Translations under genes and position numbers: made by a program
Shown here: piece after piece, positions 7,895 through 13,824 of the stretch
Layout of the letters: each line of letters begins with the position of its first letter
How positions within the stretch are numbered: position 1 is the first letter of the stretch
DNA from: Chloroflexota bacterium
GTDB lineage: Bacteria > Chloroflexota > Chloroflexia > Thermomicrobiales > UBA6265
DNA: 17,363 nucleotides
Assembly: GCA_023415845.1 (NCBI GenBank)
Contig: JAEZJB010000141.1
Span: forward strand, 1-17,363
Direction of reading: 5' to 3'
Notes under the pieces: model-generated
Database searches by the model: none
What the model saw: the letters and a program-made list of their open reading frames with translations, nothing else
What the model was told of the DNA's origin: nothing

Positions 7895-8215
7895 TCAGGA
7901 TTGCAACCAGCGGCGAGCGTGGGCCTGCCCCATTCTTCGCTGCCGGTCGTGGTATTGCTGCCAAAGCCACGACGCCGACCAGAGGACGGCACCGCCGGTC
8001 GCGAACAGGACGGCACCACCAAGGAGCGACCACCCCGCGAGAAGGTTGATTGCGGCGACCAGCAAGAAGGCGACGAAGCCCGCGATGGTGGCAGTAAGGA
8101 GTGAGCGGGCTCCATGGTGGCGATGCGGAGCATTCAACAGTTCTGCATCGAAGACCAGGGGGTAAATCGAATCGGACGAAGAGTCGGAATTCCGAGGTGA
8201 AGCGATCTGCTGCAT
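7895..8215 (-). CDS. Small two-helix membrane protein
   Basis: This encodes 106 residues that I do not recognise as a named family. After a polar N-terminus (residues 1-37, Ser and Asp rich), two hydrophobic helices span about residues 39-60 and 64-85 with a very short turn containing GWS, followed by a basic Arg/Gln/His-rich tail. By the positive-inside rule both ends may face the cytoplasm. It starts 84 bases after the PqqD-Cys-rich gene on the same strand and is followed by a hairpin, so the two probably form an operon. It could be a membrane partner for export or immunity in that system, but nothing in its sequence proves this. The ATG at 8215 has only a GGA about a dozen bases upstream. 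Confidence 0.65.
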   Translation of the reverse strand: MQQIASPRNSDSSSDSIYPLVFDAELLNAPHRHHGARSLLTATIAGFVAFLLVAAINLLAGWSLLGGAVLFATGGAVLWSASWLWQQYHDRQRRMGQAHARRWLQS

Positions 8216-8299
8216 GTGGATGAATCCGGGGTGAAGAACGATGGACGTGGAGTCCCGGTGCCATGCTGCCTGACGCCAACGCGTGGTTGGGAGGCTGGA

Positions 8300-8818
8300 C
8301 TATTTGCTGTAGCAGTAGTCCCTGGTGCCTTCCTTCGAGTTGCAGCAGAAGTAGGCGGAGTTGGACGGACTGTATTGCTTGCAGACCGGACATCCGCCAC
8401 GACACTGACTGTCTTTCGAGCATGGCAGCATGCAGGTGTCGGACTTTGCGCCCGCCGCCATCGGTGCCGAGACGGAGACGATGACCGGTGCTGCGATTGC
8501 GGCTCGCTTCATCAGGCGCCGGCGGGAGGATCGGGTTGCGGAGGTGTCGCCGGAGATTGAGATGGTGGTGTCGAGCAGTGATGCCGCCGAGAGCATCTCG
8601 ACGGTGGCGGTCACGACTTCCGCCGCGTGACCGGTAGCGGCGGCCAGGTCGGCAATCGTTCGATTCCCGTCACACAACTCCCAAATGGAGGCAGATACCT
8701 GGTTGAGTTGATGCAGTTCGTGGGTGGCCTGATCGTAGATCAGGAGATCGTCCTGCGTTGCTGTAGTCACGAGGTCATCACGCCGTGCCTGCGGCACGCG
8801 AATGGAAAGGTTTGTCAC
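8300..8818 (-). CDS. PqqD-domain protein with internal Tat-like signal and eight-cysteine C-terminal peptide
   Basis: This encodes 172 residues from a GTG at 8818, chosen because GGAGG lies five bases upstream and is conserved in the paralogue; the frame is open up to 9016 but lacks a ribosome site there. Residues 12-85 are a PqqD-like domain (DDLLIYDQATHELHQLNQ, then IWELCDGNRTIADLA), the fold used to bind leader peptides in RiPP pathways. Residues 98-124 resemble a Tat signal: SSRRRLMK, a hydrophobic stretch, and an A-G-A cleavage site at 122-124. The remaining 48 residues carry eight cysteines at 129, 133, 139, 143, 146, 158, 159 and 169, the pattern of a disulfide-rich mini-protein. No PQQ, radical SAM or peptidase gene is nearby. 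It may be a peptide precursor carrying its own recognition domain; the function is unknown. Confidence 0.82.
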   Translation of the reverse strand: MTNLSIRVPQARRDDLVTTATQDDLLIYDQATHELHQLNQVSASIWELCDGNRTIADLAAATGHAAEVVTATVEMLSAASLLDTTISISGDTSATRSSRRRLMKRAAIAAPVIVSVSAPMAAGAKSDTCMLPCSKDSQCRGGCPVCKQYSPSNSAYFCCNSKEGTRDYCYSK

Positions 8819-8945
8819 AACATCCTCCACGATGTGCGACAGAGCCTGGCGTAGCCCAACGCCGCTCTTCGATTGTTTGGTAGGGACCCGCGAAGTAACT
8901 GACGAATTCTGCGTGGTGAATCGACCGAATTCAAGGGATTGAGCA
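8575..8945 (-). repeat. Duplicated segment, copy 1 (PqqD domain, start and leader)
   Basis: This aligns with 10095-10465 in the same orientation. In the part around the start codon (8791-8890 against 10311-10410) 95 of 100 bases match without gaps. In the adjoining coding part (8691-8790 against 10211-10310) 74 of 100 match. Similarity fades beyond the -35 region. Counts were made by eye. Confidence 0.8.
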
Positions 8946-9283
8946 GGGCAATTTTGCGCATGGGGCTGATTGGGCATGGTGCACAGGTTCAGCATGCTCG
9001 CCGTGGAGCCGCGCAATGGGAAAAGCGCGATGCTCGGGAGGAGCGGTGATGCAGATGCGCTGACTTTGCCCGTACGGGGCTATAGAGAGGGGATCGAGGC
9101 GCCCGGGTAGCCAGGGAGTAACCAGGTCATGAGAGACAGTCCTGGTTGGATGATGGCGCTGATCGAGCGGTGGGAGTGCACGGCGGGACTTTGGTGAAAC
9201 ACCAGGGGCGGATTCGCAAACGCGTTATACCTGCAGATTTTGATCAGGAGATGAGCGAACACAGCCAGTGGCGTGCCGTTGCG
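8819..9283. other. Gene-free stretch upstream of the PqqD-Cys-rich gene
   Basis: It holds the leader (8819-8899) and promoter (8906-8934) of the PqqD-Cys-rich gene. Beyond that, from about 8946 to 9283, no gene, clear hairpin or repeat was found. The open frames there lack ribosome sites and have no recognisable domain. Confidence 0.5.
8906..8934 (-). promoter_or_regulatory. Promoter of the PqqD-Cys-rich gene
   Basis: The minus strand has TTGAAT (8929-8934), a 17-base spacer and CAGAAT (8906-8911). The -35 and the spacing are shared with the paralogous gene's promoter, which supports the call more than the -10 alone does. The leader would be about 80 bases. Confidence 0.45.
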
Positions 9284-9622
9284 CTAGCCCTTGCGAGACG
9301 GACGCCCCATGATGACGGCAGGAACGGCGCCTGCTCGAATCGTGATCGTGACGTCTTCACCACGGCGGTGATCGATCCGAGGCTGCGTCTCTTTGGAGGA
9401 ACCGGGGCGTTCAACTTCCACCACACCATTGACGGAATGGAAGGATGTCTTGCGCGGCCTGGCCATCGCTTCACCGACCACCTCGAGCGCTGCCGGCAAG
9501 AGATCGGGCCAGCGGACAGCGATGTCCTTCAGGGTGTAGGTGCCATCCGGCAACTCAGCCAACCGGGCTTTGGCCTGCGCCACAGCTTCCTGTTGTTCCG
9601 AGGACGAACGTTTCGAGGACAT
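9284..9622 (-). CDS. Hypothetical protein, 112 residues
   Basis: The ATG at 9622 is preceded by AAGGAG four bases upstream, an excellent ribosome binding site, and this is the main reason for accepting the gene. I do not recognise the family. Residues 8-24 and 41-54 look helical (SEQQEAVAQAKARLAEL; LLPAALEVVGEAMA). Between them lies LPDGTYTLKDIAVRWPD, and the C-terminus has a strand-like VTITIRAGAVPAVIMG and a basic end. There is no signal peptide, membrane helix or cysteine. It sits between the two PqqD-domain genes on the same strand, 434 bases after the second one, so it may be its own transcript. A role with the PqqD proteins is suggested only by position. Confidence 0.65.
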   Translation of the reverse strand: MSSKRSSSEQQEAVAQAKARLAELPDGTYTLKDIAVRWPDLLPAALEVVGEAMARPRKTSFHSVNGVVEVERPGSSKETQPRIDHRRGEDVTITIRAGAVPAVIMGRPSRKG

Positions 9623-10056
9623 GAGACTCCTTGTAGGCGGCGATAAACGCCAGCGCTTCCGTGGGCGGCCTCCGGTCGTTGTTGAGACAGGGGTCGATCT
9701 ATTTTCGCAGAGAATGAGTCCGAGGGGAAGAGGGTCATATAGCTCTCGTCGAAGTTTAGCCTTCAGCGAGCCAATGGACGTATCGGCGTGGCGGGAATGA
9801 GAGGGCTGCAATTCAGGGACTGCCTGCATCCGGCCTCTGGCCCAACCCGGGGAATTCCACGACGTAGACATGGACCCTCGATCGAAGGCCAGTGACGCGG
9901 CGGGCATTGTTTCGGGATGTTTCGGTCCAGCGAGGACGAGCGTGCCGGGCCGGGGCTATGGCGCGGTTGCCAGGGACCCGGCCTGGCCGCAGGAGCCGGG
10001 AGACGCAACGTCTGCGTCGGTCCCGGTGGCCTGGGTCCTGAGGCACTGGATAACGA
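9623..10056. other. Gene-free stretch downstream of the short PqqD gene
   Basis: All three minus-strand frames after the PqqD stop were read for a lost signal and Cys-rich tail, and none was found. The right part holds a large stem-loop (9971-10040). The left part, about 9640-9960, shows no supported gene and no clear structure. Confidence 0.5.
9971..10040 (-). terminator. Large imperfect stem-loop after the short PqqD gene
   Basis: The inner hairpin 9996-10026 has a 12-bp stem with a two-base bulge and a five-base loop. Outer arms (9971-9983 and 10028-10040) add an imperfect GC-rich extension. It starts 17 bases past the stop at 10057, with no T-run. It is probably the transcript end for the short PqqD gene. 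Confidence 0.45.
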
Positions 10057-10338
10057 TCAGGGATTCCTGAATGCGTCTGGGAGTGGATTTTCAAGCAGTG
10101 AGGACGTTGCGAGCATCTCGAGGGTGGCAATCACTACGTCCGGGTCGTGGCCGGTGGCGAAGGCGATATCGGCGATCGTTCGGGTCCCATCGCACATGTC
10201 CCAGATAACGGCGGCTACCGAATTGAGGTGCAGAACTTCGTGCACGGTCTGATCGTAGACCAGGAGATCGTCCTGCACGACGGTCATCACAAGGCCGTCA
10301 CGTCGTGCCTGCGGCACGCGAATGGAAAGGTTTGTCAC
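10057..10338 (-). CDS. Stand-alone PqqD-domain protein (short paralogue)
   Basis: This encodes 93 residues from a GTG at 10338 with GGAGG five bases upstream, exactly as in the paralogue ending at 8300. Nearly the whole protein is a PqqD-like domain: RRDGLVMTVVQDDLLVYDQ, VLHLNSVAAVIWDMCDG, RTIADIAFATGH and a final helix ending LLENPLPDAFRNP. It stops where the paralogue continues into its Tat-like signal and Cys-rich tail. The following DNA does not encode such a tail in any frame, so this is either a naturally separate domain or an old truncation. As a free domain it could act as an adaptor that binds another peptide. It could also be a TTG-initiated form from 10392, adding 18 residues that are also conserved in the paralogue. 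Confidence 0.75.
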   Translation of the reverse strand: MTNLSIRVPQARRDGLVMTVVQDDLLVYDQTVHEVLHLNSVAAVIWDMCDGTRTIADIAFATGHDPDVVIATLEMLATSSLLENPLPDAFRNP

Positions 10339-10465
10339 CACATCCTCCACGATGTGCGACAGAGCATGGCGCAGCCCTACGCCGCTCTTCAATTGTTTGG
10401 TAGGGACCCGTCTGCAACCGGCGAAGTGTACGAGCCAGTCGATCCGAATTCAACGGGATCCTGGC
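10095..10465 (-). repeat. Duplicated segment, copy 2 (PqqD domain, start and leader)
   Basis: This is the partner of 8575-8945. The match covers the PqqD-coding region, the ribosome site, the leader of about 80 bases and the promoter -35. The order on the chromosome and the same orientation indicate a tandem duplication, with the 112-residue gene lying between the copies. Confidence 0.8.
10425..10453 (-). promoter_or_regulatory. Promoter of the short PqqD gene
   Basis: The minus strand has TTGAAT (10448-10453), a 17-base spacer and TACACT (10425-10430), a good sigma-70-type promoter. Transcription would start near 10418, giving a leader of about 80 bases that is nearly identical to the leader of the other PqqD gene. 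Confidence 0.55.
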
Positions 10466-10485
10466 CCGGTCGAGACTGCCGGTTT

Positions 10486-10518
10486 CGGGTGAGCATCTGC
10501 CTGCGAGAAGCTCACCCG
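10486..10518 (-). terminator. Hairpin after the cupredoxin gene
   Basis: Perfect 9-bp arms (10486-10494 and 10510-10518) surround a 15-base loop, about 68 bases past the cupredoxin stop and before the short PqqD promoter. The minus strand continues with GAAA rather than a T-run, so termination strength is uncertain. Confidence 0.4.
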
Positions 10519-10585
10519 TGATTTGCGATGAGGCGACTGCCGACCTAGAAGCCAGCCAGCAGTGCAGGCGTCGCGTTGCGCTGGG

Positions 10586-11398
10586 TCATGAGACGACGAT
10601 GGTGCCGGTCATGCCGGGGTGGAACGCACAAACGTAGACATACGTGCCGGGGGAGTCGAAGACTACCTGGGCGGTGTCGCCGGCAGCAATCGTGTTGGTA
10701 TCGAATTCACCATCCTCGCTGGTGGCGGTATGGGGAACATTGTCGTCGTTGGTCCAGGTGACGGTGGTGCCGGCTTTGACCTTCAGCGTGGCGGGCTCGT
10801 AGGCCAGGTTGAACATGCGGATATCCGAGCCGCTCGTGGCAGGCGTCGCAGCCGGCGATGCCTGAGGTGTGGCGTTGCCTTGCCCGACGGTGATGGTTCC
10901 GGTCATTTCGGGGTGGAAGCGACAACTGTAGGCGAAGGTGCCGGCGTCGGTGAAGGTGATGGTCGAACTGGCGCCGGGATCAATCGTACCGGTATCCCAG
11001 TCACTGCCGGTGGCGGTGTGCGGCTTGTCGTCATCGTTGGTCCAGGTGACGGATTCGCCAGGCTGGATGGTGATGGTGCCGGGCTGGAATGCGTCGGTGT
11101 CGTCATCGGTAATCCTGACTTGCCAGGAACCGTCAGCCATCTGGGTCGCCGCCATGTGATGATCGTCGTCCCGGTCGTGGTCATCGTCGTCACGATCATC
11201 GTGGTCGTCGTGACCGCCTGAATGGTCGTCGTCATCCTTGTGGTCGTCGTGCCTGGCGACCGCCGTGGCACCAATTCCGAGCGAGGCAAGGCCGGCCAGC
11301 GTGAACCCGATGAGTTGACGGCGCGAGGACATGCCGACGTGCTCGTCGGCGCCCGAGTCGGGGTTGTCGGGGACCAGGTTCGAATGGTGTGCTGTCAT
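10586..11398 (-). CDS. Tat-exported tandem cupredoxin (two plastocyanin-like domains) with Asp/His-rich linker
   Basis: This encodes 270 residues. The ATG at 11398 has AGGGAGG six bases upstream. Residues 25-48 form a Tat signal (SSRRQLIGF, then a hydrophobic run ending ATAVA). Residues 50-81 are almost only Asp and His with a few Arg, Gly, Lys and Ser. Two cupredoxin domains follow, about 90-172 and 192-270. Each has a full type-1 copper set: H127, C159, H162 and M165 in the first, and H223, C257, H260 and M263 in the second (motifs PHTAT and C-x-F-H-P-x-M-T-G-T-I). They should bind one copper each and carry electrons outside the membrane. A Thr/Pro/Ala/Ser-rich linker (about 175-190) joins them. 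The acidic His-rich segment may store or buffer copper or other metals. The gene is divergent from the FMN reductase. Confidence 0.92.
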   Translation of the reverse strand: MTAHHSNLVPDNPDSGADEHVGMSSRRQLIGFTLAGLASLGIGATAVARHDDHKDDDDHSGGHDDHDDRDDDDHDRDDDHHMAATQMADGSWQVRITDDDTDAFQPGTITIQPGESVTWTNDDDKPHTATGSDWDTGTIDPGASSTITFTDAGTFAYSCRFHPEMTGTITVGQGNATPQASPAATPATSGSDIRMFNLAYEPATLKVKAGTTVTWTNDDNVPHTATSEDGEFDTNTIAAGDTAQVVFDSPGTYVYVCAFHPGMTGTIVVS

Positions 11399-11730
11399 GA
11401 AAGACCTCCCTGTTCCTGACGCCTGCCGGAAACCCGGCAGCGGATGCATGGACCCACTCCGCAAGGTGGTGACCAACCATGTATGCCAGTGGAACCTGAA
11501 AGATTGCTGAGAACATGGCAAATGCGGGGAGATTCCCTGGCGGGAGATTGCTCCTGCGGGTGACTCGATTGCGTTACGAAGGCGCCTACGGCGGACGGCA
11601 GGATGAGGCTGGAACCCCCGGGCGGGACCAGGAAAATGAGCTTACGCATGGTAAGATGCCGCGGCGTTTGGGGCTCCAGTGTGGGGGCTGCACGGGCAGC
11701 TTTCAGGGGCAGGATGAAGGGACACCGGCG
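11399..11730. other. Divergent intergenic region between cupredoxin and FMN reductase genes
   Basis: It must hold both promoters, but neither is clear. Visible structures are a 7-bp hairpin at 11423-11440 in the cupredoxin leader and a short inverted repeat CTTAC-GCATG-GTAAG at 11641-11655. The second overlaps a possible -10 (TAAGAT, 11652-11657) for the rightward gene and could be an operator. No small gene is supported. Confidence 0.4.
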
Positions 11731-12318
11731 ATGAATGAGTCACAGACGCGGCGGAAACTGTTGGTGATCATTGGCTCGACTCGACCGACTCGTGTTGGCC
11801 GAGCAATTGGTGACTGGTTCGTGGCGCACGCTCGCGAGGCGGGAGATTGGGACGTCACCGTTGCCGACCTGCGGGAGCTCGACCTGCCAATGATGGATGA
11901 GCCGAAGCATCCGAGCCTGGGCCAGTACGAGCACGCGCATACGAAGGCATGGAGCGCACTGGTGGCCCAGCAGGACGCCTTCGTGATCGTGATGCCCGAA
12001 TACAATCATTCCTACACGGCGCCGGTGAAGAACGCCATCGACTACCTCTCGAAGGAGTGGGCGTACAAGCCGGTCGGGTTGCTGAGCTACGGCGGAATTT
12101 CGGCGGGGCTGCGGGCGGCCACCGCGCTCAAGCCGGTGCTTTCCGCGCTCCGAATGGTGCCGGTGACGGCAGCCGTGTCGATTCCCAGCGTGAGCGAGAA
12201 GGTGCAGGACGGCGTGTTCGTGCCCTATGACGCAGCGATCAGTGGCGCCAACTCGATGCTGGAGGAGTTGCAGCGCTGGTCGGGAGCGTTACAGCCGTTG
12301 CGGGCCGGTATTGGGTAG
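11731..12318 (+). CDS. NADPH-dependent FMN reductase family protein
   Basis: This encodes 195 residues and is the only plus-strand gene in the window. The ATG at 11731 follows GAAGGGA with about eight bases spacing; the open frame upstream to 11515 looks non-coding. The flavodoxin-like fold is clear: strand LLVIIGSTR followed by the FMN phosphate loop G15-STRPTRVG, then PEYNHSYTAPVKNAID (89-104), the family's flavin-site signature, and SYGGISAG (119-126). Members use NAD(P)H to reduce FMN, quinones, azo dyes or metal ions such as chromate, as soluble dimers in the cytoplasm. The substrate cannot be told from sequence. Its divergent neighbour is a copper protein, so a shared redox or metal-stress role is possible but only by position. 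Confidence 0.92.
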   Translation: MNESQTRRKLLVIIGSTRPTRVGRAIGDWFVAHAREAGDWDVTVADLRELDLPMMDEPKHPSLGQYEHAHTKAWSALVAQQDAFVIVMPEYNHSYTAPVKNAIDYLSKEWAYKPVGLLSYGGISAGLRAATALKPVLSALRMVPVTAAVSIPSVSEKVQDGVFVPYDAAISGANSMLEELQRWSGALQPLRAGIG

Positions 12319-12353
12319 CTGCAGGTCGGCGATGGATGTTGGATGACCACATG

Positions 12354-12387
12354 AAACGGCGGGCCGGACATGTCCGGCCCGCCGTTT
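12354..12387. terminator. Bidirectional terminator, perfect 34-bp palindrome
   Basis: Two 17-base arms (12354-12370 and 12371-12387) are perfectly complementary with no spacer; they begin AAACGGC and end GCCGTTT, giving a short A/T run on each side. It lies 36 bases past the FMN reductase stop and 30 bases past the ScyD-like stop, exactly between two convergent genes. Confidence 0.8.
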
Positions 12388-12416
12388 GCATAATGCGTGT
12401 GATGTGGTGCCGAGTG

Positions 12417-13628
12417 TTAGGCCGGGGCGGCGACGCCGTCGATGCGGACGATTGCGCCGGCTGGCATGCCGGGACCCGACATCAGGGTGTAGACGGTGAC
12501 GTAGAGGTTGCCGTCGCCATCGAAGACGATGCCGAGGGGCATGACCAGCCCTTCGACGACTGGCTCGACGGTCTGGTCGGGCAGGATGCGGAAGATCGTG
12601 CCGACCGGAGCGCCTTCGGGATTGTCCATGAGCTGGGAAAGATAGAGATTGCCGTCCGGGCCGGAGGCAAGGCCGGTCACGAACGAGCGTCCGAAAGCCT
12701 GGGGAGTGAAGGTGGCGAAATCGCCATCACCGTCGATCTTGAGGACCGATGGCGCATCCTCGGGCCAGAATTCGCTGAGCAATGAAATGTAGGCACCACC
12801 GTTGTGATAGATGACGGCGGTTGGCACCGGGTGGCGTGGCTCGTAGCCGGCATCGGGCACGAGTTCGGCCAGGTTTGGCACGACGGCACGCAACTGGATT
12901 TCGCCTGTCGCGGCATCTACCGAGTAGACCGTGTTGCCGCCGGCGTCGTTGACGGTCAGGCGGCCGTCGCTGCGACCAGCAGCAATACCGTAGATGTTGG
13001 GGTTGACATCGGAGCCGTCGGGGTTGTTTTCGATTTCGGGGAGGTTGAAGTCCGCGATCGAGGTGACGGTGCCGGTGGCAGGATCGAACGAGAAGACGTT
13101 GTTTTCGCCTTCGAGCGGCTCAACACCGGCAAGCACGGCCGTGCCGCCGATGGTGAAGTAGACGATGCCGTCCTGGATGGTGATGCCCTGGGGGCCGACA
13201 CCATCGCTGTAGGAGGCGAGACCACTGACGACGACGGAGACGGTGCCGTCGGGCGCGACGGCTGAAATCTGGCCGGTGTAGCCGCGGGTCGAGCCGCCGA
13301 CAACGACTTCTTCCTCGATTGGCGTGCCTTCCATGACCGGTTCGGCTTCCGGGGAGGCTTCAGCAGGTGGTGGGCCAAAGACGAACGCCTCTTCACCACC
13401 GACGCCCACTTCGGCGACATACAGCGTGCCGTCGTCGGCGAAGGCCATGTAGCGTGGATTGTAGAGACCCTGGGCGTAGATGACTGCGCCTTCGGGGAGA
13501 GGGGGGAGACCCATATCGCCAGCCACAGGAGAAGCTTCCTGTGCACCTGCCCGGGTGATGGTGCCAGCTGCCAGAACAGCAGCTCCCGCAGAAACGGTGA
13601 AGGTCCGGCGATTCATCGAGATGCTCAC
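12417..13628 (-). CDS. ScyD/ScyE-like secreted beta-propeller protein
   Basis: This encodes 403 residues. I chose the GTG at 13628 because AAGGAG lies seven bases upstream; the in-frame ATG at 13616 is too far from it and a GTG at 13634 too near. Residues 6-10 read NRRTF with a hydrophobic run and A-G-A cleavage site at 29, so Tat export is likely. The mature part has repeated propeller blades with NHL-like strands, for example YNPRYMAFADDGTLYVAE, GPQGITIQDGIVYFTIGG, VTGLASGPDGNLYLSQL and MPLGIVFDGDGNLYVTVY. This matches the ScyD/ScyE family, named for scytonemin clusters in cyanobacteria but widespread as secreted proteins of unknown job. An acidic Pro/Ala/Glu-rich insert at about 85-110 interrupts the first blade. 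No enzyme active site is evident. Confidence 0.85.
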   Translation of the reverse strand: MSISMNRRTFTVSAGAAVLAAGTITRAGAQEASPVAGDMGLPPLPEGAVIYAQGLYNPRYMAFADDGTLYVAEVGVGGEEAFVFGPPPAEASPEAEPVMEGTPIEEEVVVGGSTRGYTGQISAVAPDGTVSVVVSGLASYSDGVGPQGITIQDGIVYFTIGGTAVLAGVEPLEGENNVFSFDPATGTVTSIADFNLPEIENNPDGSDVNPNIYGIAAGRSDGRLTVNDAGGNTVYSVDAATGEIQLRAVVPNLAELVPDAGYEPRHPVPTAVIYHNGGAYISLLSEFWPEDAPSVLKIDGDGDFATFTPQAFGRSFVTGLASGPDGNLYLSQLMDNPEGAPVGTIFRILPDQTVEPVVEGLVMPLGIVFDGDGNLYVTVYTLMSGPGMPAGAIVRIDGVAAPA

Positions 13629-13762
13629 GAACACGCTCCTTGGTGAGATCAGGTTGTGAAGTTGGGTCCCGGTCGCTCTTATGGTACCTGCGATTGGTCA
13701 ACGCCGGGAGTGGCTGAGGGCACAACCTCCACGGGCAATAGCCTATCCGGGTGGGAAACGAC

Positions 13763-13792
13763 GCGGGTGGCGGGAAAGTTCCCGCCACCCGC
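13763..13792 (-). terminator. Hairpin ending the ABC exporter operon
   Basis: Perfect 14-base arms (13763-13776 and 13779-13792) with the inner bases as loop form a very stable GC-rich stem about 32 bases past the stop of the second exporter gene. No T-run follows. It separates this operon from the ScyD-like gene. Confidence 0.65.
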
Positions 13793-13824
13793 GACCGCAG
13801 GGGCAGCTCGTTGATCGTGGCAGG

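Noticed and set aside
7545..8423. Minus-strand open frame of 292 codons overlapping the membrane protein and PqqD tail
   Set aside because: It overlaps two better-supported genes in another frame, has no ribosome site and is of non-protein-like composition.
9080..9262. Small minus-strand open frame of 60 codons before the PqqD-Cys-rich gene
   Set aside because: No ribosome site, no recognisable feature and no similarity to neighbours; probably chance.
9813..10056. Frameshifted remnant of a Cys-rich tail after the short PqqD gene
   Set aside because: Reading the minus-strand frames showed no twin-arginine signal followed by a hydrophobic run and no cysteine cluster.
8300..10338. PqqD genes taken as part of PQQ biosynthesis
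   Set aside because: No pqqA, pqqB, pqqC or pqqE is present, and the fused Cys-rich tail does not occur in PQQ-pathway PqqD.
10371..10406. Leader stem CCCTAC with GTAGGG in the PqqD leader
   Set aside because: It pairs perfectly in copy 2 but has a mismatch in copy 1 without a compensating change, so no covariation supports it.
11156..11251. Repetitive GTC/GTG tract taken as a CRISPR array or microsatellite element
   Set aside because: It is in frame inside the cupredoxin gene and encodes the Asp/His-rich linker; no spacer-repeat structure exists.
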